A stretch of 64,000 bases of DNA from Uloborus plumipes (lineage: Eukaryota > Arthropoda > Arachnida > Araneae > Uloboridae), in contig JAXGGA010001190.1 of the NCBI GenBank assembly GCA_038373865.1, positions 101,291 to 165,290 of the forward strand, written 5' to 3'. Below, in pieces: positions 11,965 through 21,529 of this stretch. Both the position numbers and the translations under genes were made by a program. A model generated the notes under the pieces. That model made no database searches and was not told the origin of the DNA. It saw only the letters and a list, made by a program, of their open reading frames with translations. Positions within the stretch are counted from its first letter, which is position 1, and each line of letters starts with the position of its first letter.

Positions 11965-13248
11965 TGGTGGATACATAACGTAATGAAACTTCAATGAACA
12001 CTCTATGAAAAATCGCTAAGTCCAGCGCCTCCCTCTCCCCAATTTTACGAAGAAAACTATAAATGGAATCTCCCAATCGCCCGGCCGCGCAAAGAGAAGC
12101 AGCAGTTTTTTGGCACAGGAGAGAGAACACAGGAAGTCGTTGACACACCCCCAATTTATGACGGAAGAGGAATGCAGACTCCTCCCACGCGGGAAACATC
12201 GGGGAAGAAAAAGAGTCACGGTTGCAACGAAAAGCTGCTATGATCCAAGATGGAATCAATTAAGGAGATAAAAAGTAGCTAAAAAGAGGGAAATCGGGCA
12301 TCTGGCAATGGGAGTGAGGGAGAGAAGTAAAGTGAAGAAGAAAACACACAAGAGGATATAAGCATCAGCACCACAGATTGCAGGAGATTTTTAGAGATTT
12401 TTTTTGAGAACCAGTTTTTTTGAACGGATGTGGGGCCGGTTTTGTGCGTCTCTGGATATTAGAATTTTGAGCGCCAATTCCGGTACCCAATAATCCGGTG
12501 TGAGGGACAGCATGAACCCCCGAACCCGATAATGTTGACCAGGATGAAGGAGATTAGGCCAAAATGTATAGAATGTAAACCAGACGATGGAATAAACAAT
12601 GTAAACCCCATGTGGTGAGTTTGTTTTTTTTTATGATGGATTCTTGCATTTTCTGAACGCCGCGCTTTTGGGTATTTCACTCCAATGCAATGTATTTTTT
12701 TGTGTCGTGTTTAATTGCGGAATGTTAAGTGAGCAATTTTTACTGTTCGGTAATTTAACTTTATAATTTGTTTTTCATCTAGTCTTATAATAATGTTTTG
12801 TAGATTTTTGTTTTAAACACTAACGATCACGCGGCCTAATGTATTCATTTTCAAAATTTAAGGTTCTTTGAAGTTAAAAATACAAGACAACGTGTCTACA
12901 AGTACAAATAAAAGGTTAAAATAGAGTTAGAAAACTCTAGCAGATAGCTATTTCGGGGCTATTATGAATGAAGCCCCATCATCAGTGCAAAAAGATGATG
13001 GTTCACTGACACCAGTCAAGTGAACCATCATCTTTTTGCACTGATGATGGGGCTTCATTCATAATAGCCCCGAAATAGCTATCTGCTAGAGTTTTCTAAC
13101 TCTATTTTAACCTTTTATTTGTACTTGTAGACACGTTGTCTTGTATTTTTAACTTCATCAATTGTACAAAGTTTTCGACTGCTTTTCTTACAAATTTAAG
13201 GTTCTTTGCTCACTGTATTCCAGATGAGGTTGTTTCTTTAAGAATTTG
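11965..13248. repeat. 0.95-kb direct repeat, unit 1 (split by a foldback insertion)
   Basis: The sequence from GTGGTGGATACATAACG (11965) to about 12869 is nearly identical to 13577-14483. The shared sequence resumes at 13191-13248 after the foldback at 12870-13156, matching 14470-14525. The unit is more GC-rich than its surroundings, and its longest open frame (minus strand, ending near 11990) is preserved in both copies simply because the copies are nearly identical. It could be LTR-like or a tandem segmental copy: no clear TG..CA ends or primer site is visible. Confidence 0.75.
12870..13156. repeat. Foldback element, 138-bp arms
   Basis: Left arm 12870-13007 and right arm 13019-13156 are inverse complements around an 11-nt loop (centre near 13013). 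It sits inside direct-repeat unit 1, after TTCTTTG. Unit 2 lacks it and so shows the uninterrupted site. The arms look essentially perfect, suggesting a recent insertion. Confidence 0.9.
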
Positions 13249-13576
13249 AAAAAAAAAAAAAAAAAAAAATTTTGGGGGTCACATATAAAAAAAAGAAAGG
13301 AATTTTTGTTTGTCACATGTTAAGGGAGAAAATTTTGTTTGTCATATGTACAAAGAATTTTGTTGGTCAAATATTCAAAGAAATTTTGTTTTTCACATGT
13401 GCAAAGAAAATTGATTTTGTTTTTCACTATATATTTATTCATTGAAATTTAAAAGTTTACTATGTTGCAGAATTGGTTCTAATGATAGTAGTGTGCTAGT
13501 CTCAACACCGCATGGACTGGTTAGTTTTCTTTTTTTTTTTCCTTTTTTTTTTTCTTCTCGTACCACTGGAAGAATG

Positions 13577-14525
13577 TGGTGGATACATAACGTAATGAAA
13601 CTTCAATGAACACTCTATGAAAAATCGCTAAGTCCAGCGCCTCCCTCTCCCCAATTTTACGAAGAAAACTATAAATGGAATCTCCCAATCGCCCGGCCGC
13701 GCAAAGAGAAGCAGCAGTTTTTTGGCACAGGAGAGAGAACACAGGAAGTCGTTGACACACCCCCAATTTATGACGGAAGAGGAATGCAGACTCCTCCCAC
13801 GCGGGAAACATCGGGGAAGAAAAAGAGTCACGGTTGCAACGAAAAGCTGCTATGATCCAAGATGGAATCAATTAAGGAGGTAAAAAGTAGCTAAAAAGAG
13901 GGAAATCGGGCATCTGGCAATGGGAGTGAGGGAGAGAAGTAAAGTGAAGAAGAAAACACACACAAGAGGATATAAGCATCAGCACCACAGATTGCAGAGA
14001 GATTTTAGAGATTTTTTTTGAGATCTAGTCTTTTTGAACGGATGTGGGGCCGGTTTTGTGCGTCTCTGGATAATAGAATTTTGAGCGCCAATTCCGGTAC
14101 CCAATAATCCGGTGTGAGGGACAGCATGAACCCCCGAACCCGATAATGTTGACCAGGATGAAGGAGATTAGGCCAAAATGTATAGAATGTAAATCAGACG
14201 ATGGAATAAACAATGTAAACCCCATGTGGTGAGTTTGTTTTTTTTTATGATGGATTCTTGCATTTTCTGAACGCCGCGCTTTTGGGTACTTCACTCCAAT
14301 GCAATGTATTTTTTTGTGTCGTGTTTAATTGCGGAATGTTGAGTGAGCAATTTTTACTGTTCGGTAATTTAACTTTATAATTTGTTTTTCATCTAGTCTT
14401 ATAATAATGTTTTGTAGATTTTTGTTTTAAACACTAACGATCACGCGGCCTAATGTATTCATTTTCAACATTTAAGGTTCTTTGCTCACTGCATTCCAGA
14501 TGAGGTTGTTTCTTTAAGAATTGGA
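13577..14525. repeat. 0.95-kb direct repeat, unit 2 (uninterrupted)
   Basis: Near-identical to 11965-12869 plus 13191-13248, in the same orientation, separated by about 330 bp of A/T-rich and TTTTGTTTG-type repeats (13249-13576). Differences are scattered single-base changes. See unit 1 for the possible LTR interpretation. Confidence 0.75.
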
Positions 14526-14718
14526 GCAATGCTCGAAGCGAGTTTTTCCTTTTCAGCAGGATATTTATCTTTTTCTTTCAGCAGAAATAATGGGGAATTT
14601 CAGTTTTAATTATGTTTGTAATTTATTTTAGGAGGTAAATTATTGAAGATTATAGAATGATTATTACATTTAATTAACTTTTTACCATACTACACCACAA
14701 GCTCCATGGACGTTTACA

Positions 14719-15700
14719 ATATCTTTTAGGGGTGCGACATCGAAGGCAAAACCTCGATGTTTCGAAATTAAGACATCGATGGAATTGATACATCGACCAA
14801 AAAACATCGCTGTTTCACAACATCGATCTTTTAATTAATTTCACATTTAAATGTACAGTAATACAGTATCTCCCCAATACATTGCGCCTCTTTATATCAC
14901 TCAATTAGATTAATCTTTTGTCTCCTAAAAAAACATCAACCGTATGATATCGATGTCAATTATGGAAAACTTTTTTAGTGCGATAGGTACTGCAACTGTT
15001 GATTAACTGAATAACTTTTTTTTTTTGAAACGGAAAACGTCGTTATCAAAACAAATTTCTAAAGCGAAACAAAAACAACAATGTTTAAAAATCGTTGACT
15101 GTAAATCATCGGTAGTAATTAAAAAAAAAAACTTTCAATTCAATATATATTGCAACCGTTAAAGATGAATCATTTTTATTGTTTTTGGCTGAAGTGTAAA
15201 ACAGACATCGAAAGAAAAAAAAACATCGAACGCAAAACTAACTATTAAAAGACATCGACCTTAAAACATCGATGGAATTATCAAAAACGTTTCCTAACGA
15301 GATTGAAAGGGAAACGGCTGATTAACGATATAACTTTTGGCCGCATATCTTGATGATTTTTTGTTCTTTTTTTCTTTTTTTTTTTTTGCTGAAATATAAA
15401 ACATTCACACAAAGAATAATAATGAAATAAATAAAATTTTAAGGAAATGGCGAAAGCAAATTAGAAATGTTTTAGAAACATCGAGAGCGAAACATCGTTA
15501 ATCATGAAAGAAAATGTTTTCTAATGAGATTAATAATGAAACTTCTGATTAAGGATGAAAACTTCTTCGTCTGCATGGCGCATATTTTTATCAAGTTTTT
15601 TTTGCTGGATTATAAAACATCGACATCGAAAGAAACATCGATCCTCAAACATCCGATGTTTCCAAAACATCGACATCGATGTCGCAGCCCTAATATCTTT
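14719..15700. mobile_element. hAT-type element packed with CATCGA motifs (966 bp)
   Basis: The element at 14727-15692 has termini TAGGGGTGCGACATCGA and TCGATGTCGCAGCCCTA, with perfect 8-bp duplications ATATCTTT (14719-14726 and 15693-15700). CATCGA/TCGATG recurs in both halves, many times near each end. No transposase is present. The subterminal motif clusters are probably binding sites for a transposase supplied in trans, as known for hAT and other DNA transposons (inference). Confidence 0.88.
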
Positions 15701-15751
15701 CTCACTGCAGGCTGCAGGGATAATAGCACACAACCACAACACACACAGAGC

Positions 15752-16530
15752 ATTAAACAAGAAGATCTGTCAAGAACTAAACGAGCTTACTTTCCCGTAC
15801 ATCGACATCGGCATTGTAGCATCTGATCAATATTCTCTTGATTATCTGAAACTAAAAATTATGTCAAACATATCTTTATAGCACTTAAAGCTGATTTCTG
15901 AAAGCAAAATATACCCCTCTCATCAGATAAAATAGACACGTAAAAAGTAAATAAACGACTCAATAAAGCTTTGTCGCACCTTTTAAAGAATGTAACTGTT
16001 ATAGTTCTTCCGTAGAAAAATTCCAAAGAAAGAAAAAAAACTCGTTCGTTAATAAAATGTCTTGAATTTCATTTTTAATCCGTTGCCAGTTGTTAAGAGC
16101 AAGAATCTGAGAAACTGTCACGCCTAGCATTATGAGGTGATTCATGACCTCTCAGATTTTCTCCCAAAAATTACCAAATGTTTATTATCTTATTGAAAGA
16201 CCAAATCCAGAATATTTTGCTCTAAAGTTCAATCGGAATGTTCAAATCGGAATGTTCATTCAAAAGTTATTAGGGGGGGGGGGGGGGGGACAGACAGACC
16301 GACCGACCTACACACAAATTTCCCATCTCAATACCCTACTTTCAAATTTTTAATTTTTCGATATTTATTTCATTTTTTTGTTTCTTTTTGACTTTTTTTT
16401 ACTTGGCGATATTTTTTGAACGTGGCGATATTTTTTGGACTTGGCGACATTTTTTAGATGCATTAAGCCAATTTTAATGCTTTTTTCGTCTCTTTTACTT
16501 TTAACGGGAAAGTAGGCTAAAAAAATGAAG
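15752..16530. repeat. Dispersed repeat, copy A
   Basis: Matches 34550-36140 in inverse orientation. Inside it AGCTTACTTTCCCGT (15784-15798) and ACGGGAAAGTAGGCT (16504-16518) form near-perfect 15-bp inverted ends. A middle part (16095-16231) also matches, in direct orientation, 31367-31463 joined to 33050-33092. At 16192/16193 it preserves the site into which a Helitron inserted in that other copy. A run of G at 16271-16288 separates the two halves. Confidence 0.75.
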
Positions 16531-16641
16531 CGGGAGGGTGATATAAAATGCCAAGATTTTGAACCTGAAACCCCTTGACATCAAATGAAATGGAGCTTGA
16601 TGCGACGGAATACCATTTGATTTCGCTCAACTGAACAATTA

Positions 16642-17030
16642 CGTGAAAGCAGGGGTGATTGTGTTCCGGTATTTTACCGAATTTCCGGTATTTCCATGAT
16701 TCTTTAGAATTTTTGGTGGTTTTACCGATAATTAATAATATTTTTCAAACAGAAATGTTGAGATGAGATACTTTTTTTTTTTACTTAAATAAATTATTTT
16801 ATTTGCATGTTTTTTGATTTTGATGCCTTCATTTTACAATAATGCAATCGATTTGCATTGCATCTGATATACGAATCGAATTTTTCTCATTTTTGATGCA
16901 AATGAAATATCTTTTTATTTAATATTAAAAAATCATAACACCCCCCCCCCCCCACACACACACATACACTTTTTCTCTATAAACTTTTCAGGTATTTTTT
17001 CATGAACTCGCTATCACCCCTGCGTGAAAG
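16642..17030. mobile_element. hAT MITE (373 bp), family with 42030-42427
   Basis: The element at 16650-17022 begins CAGGGGTGATTGTGTTCCGG and ends GCTATCACCCCTG, with perfect 8-bp duplications CGTGAAAG (16642-16649 and 17023-17030). It has CCGGTATTTT-type subterminal repeats and a C/CA-rich tract near 16941-16968. No transposase frame. Confidence 0.9.
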
Positions 17031-17915
17031 CGAAAGCAGAGAAAATAATGCATTTTCTTTGTGGAGTTTTTTTACGTATTCTAATTGTATACAGGACAGC
17101 GTCAGGCTCGTCAAAGTCTACAATGGACCATTAAATGAATGACGAGTGGGACTCGACATTGTGTGTCAAGGGGTTATTCAATCAATTAACAATTATTTCC
17201 AGCGCCGTAGCCAGCAAGAATGTCCAGGGTAAGCCAAACATGTTTTAAGGCAGGCTAAAAAAAGAAAAATAGTAATAATGATAATAAGGAACACAATAAT
17301 AATAATACCGTATTAGCCGGCATGCTGGCAAAAGTGAGGTTGACTAGCATGCCGGGAAATTCGAATTTTCCGGCGTGCCGCCGAATAATTCAAGGTTCAA
17401 TTTGCAACAGAGCAAAAGTAAATTTTCCCCTTGGTTTTAACCGCAAATCAAACCACTGCAAAAGAAAATAATAAATTCCCAAAGTAACCTCTTTTTCAAA
17501 ATCCAACCAATAAACTTCAGGTCTCCGAGACGAAAAAAATCGTGGCTGTTTGATGGTCCGTTACCTTGCAAAAGTAAATTTATATTTTTACAAAATTAAA
17601 TCGTTTATTAAATACTTATAAAATGATCTGTGCTGCTGTGCTAAGCACAAAAGTAGTATCTACAGCTGAACTTAAAATGAGAGATCACTTCACAAGTTTT
17701 ATGCCTCCATATATTTCATTCAGGTCCCACTTTTTTCAGAAATTTTGTTTTGATATTTAACGTTCACAAATGACCATAAAACAATATATTTAGGTTGTAT
17801 ATGTTACAAAACATTACCTGTGACAATGATAGAATTTTGATAAAAAATACAGATACGGCTCATATGTACTTAACACACTAGTATAGAACTTGTATTATTA
17901 TTTAAGTTGAATATA

Positions 17916-18752
17916 CATTCAGGCACATTGAAAATAGCGACCCAAGAAGAAATCGTCGGATTGATCAGTGACTCCGTCTACATGGTGCCAAGCCAGATCA
18001 ATGTGAAATGTCACAGATTGGCAAAAAGTTGTGTTTAGTGATGAGTCTCGGTTTGTTTTAGGGACTGATGATAACCGTGTACGGGTGTGGAGGCGCCCAG
18101 GTGAACGGTACAATTGCTCCCACACTGTTCTACGTCACACTGCCCGCACAGCTGGTGTAATGGTTTGGGGGGCCATATCCTATGATAGCCGGCCCAATCT
18201 AATTGTGATGCGTGAAAACTTAACCGGCCAACGTTACGTTGATGATATTCTTCGACCCCATGTAGGACCTTTCCTAAATGGTCTCCCAGGGGCAATTTTC
18301 CAGCAAGATAATGCTCTTCCGCATACAGCAAGAATTGCTCAAGACTGCCTACGTCATTTTCAGATTCTTCCATGGCTGGCCCGCTCTCCCCGACTTTTCC
18401 CCTATAGAGCATGTGTGGGATCGGCTAAAACGTCAGATGCCATTGTGTCACTCTGTGCGTGATTTGGAGTTGGCTGTTACAATTTTGTGGGCCCATCTGC
18501 CTCAGGACAACATCAGGCGTCTAATCAACTCAATGCCGGACCGTGTGACGGCATGTATTGCAGCTAGAGGTGGTCCAACGGCCAACGCGCTATTGAAGTT
18601 GCTCTGTATTTGTGTCCTTGCACACCCTGTATTCGTTCAATTGTCTTGATTTTGAGATCAAGTGAATCTCTCATCTGTATCATTATGTGTATTAAATTTC
18701 ATTTCAATCTGATGTTTTCTTCTTGGGTCGCTATTTTCAATGTGCCTGAGTG
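17916..18752 (+). mobile_element. Tc1-like transposon, internally deleted (837 bp)
   Basis: Perfect TA flanks (17914-17915 and 18753-18754). About 37-bp inverted repeats start CATTCAGGCACATTGAAAAT, with one mismatch between the ends. It is shorter than a usual Tc1 element (roughly 1.3-1.7 kb), and the missing part is the transposase N-terminus. It is nested in the TA-flanked element at 17308-18899. Confidence 0.92.
18013..18590 (+). pseudogene. Tc1-family transposase catalytic domain, frameshifted
   Basis: A decayed DD34E transposase. The first frame encodes TDWQKVVFSDESRF (first catalytic Asp), RVWRRPGERY, GVMVWGAI and FQQDNALPHTA (second Asp). Around 18370-18395 the frame shifts. The second frame continues FSPIEHVWDRLKRQ (catalytic Glu) to the C-terminal RVTACIAARGG. 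All three catalytic motifs are recognisable, but the frameshift and loss of the paired helix-turn-helix N-terminus make it inactive. The family is well known, and the call rests on these motifs and on the enclosing inverted repeats. Confidence 0.93.
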
Positions 18753-18901
18753 TACGTATATTGGATTTGTTATAGTATTAAAATATTTTTTTTTCTAACC
18801 TCGGTTTTTTCCGGCATGCCGGAAAGGACCAAGTAAGGCTTATTGAAATTCTGGTCACCTTCGAATTTTGTGGCATGCCGGCTAATGCGGGTAATACGGT
18901 A

Positions 18902-19953
18902 ATAAATTAATGAAGATAAAGTAATAATACAGAACAAATTCGAACTGCCGTCGCACTAAAGTAGTATCTGCACTTTTTTACAAAATTGAGTCATCTTCAC
19001 CAGTTTATTCTTTGCGACGTATTTTGCCTCCTAAATACAATATTATATGGTCATTTGAGGAAGGGAGAATTTTTTTAAAAAATCCGAAAGAATCATGTGA
19101 ATCAAATACGTGGTGGCGCAAAAACTTTAAAGAGTAATATCTCAGTTTGAACTCAACTGCACAGATACTACTTTTTCGCTTAGCACCTCAATATAGACAT
19201 TTTAACTGAATTTTTAATGTAGGATAGTGCGATTACTTTTGAAGTTGCTCAGATCCCTTCCTTAAAAGTAGTCCGTACAACAGCTGTCGCCAGAGCCATC
19301 ACAAGGGCAAAAATAAGAAAAAAAACATCAATTTGGTGGCACCTTAATGTTTTCTATTTCATCTTAAATGCAGAGAGAAAAGAAGAACCCCACTGAGAGT
19401 GGATTTTAGATACCAGTCTATGAGCAATATGAATCAAATAATAGTTATATTATTTACTCAGAAATACAGGTCGGTGGGATTCTCGGATTTTTTTTTTTTT
19501 TTTTTTCGAATTTGTAGTCTTAAAAATGCCTGTCGGGATTATTTTTTGTTATGTTAAAGGAAGAAAATGTTCAAAGGCACTTCACCGTTAATATTTTGAA
19601 ATTGAATCTTTATAAGAGAAATTGATACCTCTGATTCTGTAACAGTAGCTCCAAGACTCTTCCCCGGAAATTTTACGAAACTTTAGCTCTAAAACGCGCA
19701 GTTTTAGATTATCTTTGGTGATGCTGTGGAAAGGAGAGATTGAGTTACCGGACTGGATGATCGCCCGAAGGGCCGATTGGTCGCGGGGCCGGTTGTGATC
19801 CAACTTTTTTTTTTTTGTCAGTAATGTCTTATTGAGTAAAATTTTAAAGGTCCACCAAATGTTTTTGGGCCTTGTCTTAGGCCTGCGCCTAGGCTGTGCC
19901 TAAATAGAGGCCTGGACGGTAATCAGACACACTATATAGGGTAATATCATGGG
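18902..19953. other. Spacer, no gene seen
   Basis: Non-coding. T tract at 19489-19506. The stretch at about 19620-19730 resembles the degenerate ~100-bp repeats inside the hAT element at 21538-24076. No exon is supported. Confidence 0.5.
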
Positions 19954-20304
19954 TACTAGTTAAGGATTCCGGGCTGTTGTGCCTTGTTCTGAATGGTTTT
20001 AATCCATACGTTTCGATCGCAACTGCGGCGGCCATCTTCAGTGGGTGTCGAGGTGTCGTTGATTAATTTGGCGACTAATGCGAAATTTCGAACTGCTGCA
20101 AGATTTTGAATTGAAAACGCAGCGCCCTCTACCTTAGAGGGCGCTGCGTTTTCAATTTAAAATCTTGCAGCAGTTCGAAATTTCGCATTAGTCGCCAAAT
20201 TAATCAACGACACCCACTGAAGATGACCGCCGCAGTTGCGATCGATACGTATGGATTAAAACCATTCAGAACACGGCACAACAGCCCGGAATCCTTAACT
20301 AGTA
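19954..20304. repeat. Foldback element, about 170-bp arms
   Basis: Left arm 19954-20131 and right arm 20135-20304 are inverse complements with a 3-nt loop. The outer ends read TACTAGTTAAGG/CCTTAACTAGTA. The left arm has a small extra block near 20047-20058, and there are a few mismatches. The arms are GC-richer than the flanks and non-coding. Confidence 0.9.
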
Positions 20305-21529
20305 TTTACTCCAGCCGTGAAAGCCTTCATTCTAAATATCATGGGTGTTCATAAGGCATTGTTTGAGTGTATGTCAGGGTCATTATTAAAGGAGCTGTTA
20401 TAGGGGTGCTACACCACTCCCCCAGTTTTTCAGAGTTACATTCCAATTTCAATTTAGGGATGCACAAAAAATGCTGGGGGGGGGGGTGCGCAAATACATC
20501 GCAATCTTAAAGATTAAACGAATTAGTTGCATAAAGACATCAAAATTTTTCTGTAAAATTTTTAAAGAAAATACAATCTTAAAATGGCATTTAAGAACTT
20601 CCAGATTTTTATATTATTAAGACTATATACATAATTAAGGAACGCCGACATGTAAGTTTCAAAAAAAATATTTAATGAAAAGAAAAGAAAATCACGCGGG
20701 GATAAATGAATGGGGTAAAGTGAAATAATTCATTTCGTTAACTTATTCATTCATTGTAAAATATCACTTGCGCATTCATTTATAAATTAATTCACTTGAA
20801 ATCCCTCATTTATTTATTCACTATTTTCTTTCTTATTCGTTTAATTATTCAGTTATTTTTTCTCACATATTAAAAAAATAATGTACTTATTATTTATTAG
20901 TTTATCATTTCATTGATTATTTATTTATTCATTCGCTTATTTATGCATTATTTCGATGAAAAGCATCTTTAATAATCAAATAGAAAATATTTCATGAAAA
21001 AGAATATTTAATATTTTATTTATTTGACTCATGTATAGTTGAAGGGAAAAAAGTCTACGCTTTGTTTTATTTGAATGTGTAAATTTACTCCTAAAAATTA
21101 AAAATAATCTGTCAGTGCAAGTTTCAGAACAAAATATATTATTCTTTCTTTCGTTCTGTAATTTTCAGAACAAATTTCTAATTTGTTCATTTTATAAAAG
21201 GTAGGTTATTTTGTGCATTTCACTTGCCCCACATTCTTATACTAATTGTGAGTTGAATGGCTTAAAAACAAAGGAAAAGAGAAAGCTTGTAAAATTCAAA
21301 ACAATATAACAAAGTTAAAGTTCATAAGTAGGAAAAACTTACTTTATGTTGGAGTAGAGGACACGAGCCGCATGCAGCTGCCAGAGAAGGAAAAGGATGA
21401 AGTTCTGAGGAAGAGAAAAGATACAAGTTAAAAAAAAGCAAGTCATACAACGTTAAAAAACAAATACGCAGACACGTGTATTCGGTGTTAAAGCTTGACT
21501 ACGGAGAGATAACGCATGACCTTCAGACA
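20305..21529. other. AT-rich spacer
   Basis: Non-coding, with TTATTTATT-type low complexity at about 20740-20960. At 21451-21495 lies a fragment (CAAATACGCAGACACGTGT and following) related to the inverted repeat at 24370-24613. Confidence 0.5.

Larger units (their letters stand above)
17308..18899. mobile_element. TA-flanked element with GCCGGCATGC-rich ends (1.6 kb)
   Basis: Inverted ends CCGTATTAGCCGGCATGC (17308 onward) and the complementary GCATGCCGGCTAATGCGGG then TAATACGG ending at 18899. TA is present on both sides (17306-17307, 18900-18901). The palindrome GCCGGCATGCCGG recurs inside. TA flanks suggest the Tc1/mariner/pogo group. It carries a nested Tc1 copy at 17916-18752. Confidence 0.7.

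Noticed and set aside
11765..12259. 164-codon minus-strand open frame, with a matching 116-codon frame near 13521-13871
   Set aside because: The two frames match because they lie in near-identical direct repeats. There is no recognisable domain and no frame-specific conservation.
15524..15881. 100-108-codon open frames on both strands around the CATCGA-rich hAT end
   Set aside because: Translations are repetitive products of the CATCGA motif and cross the element boundary.
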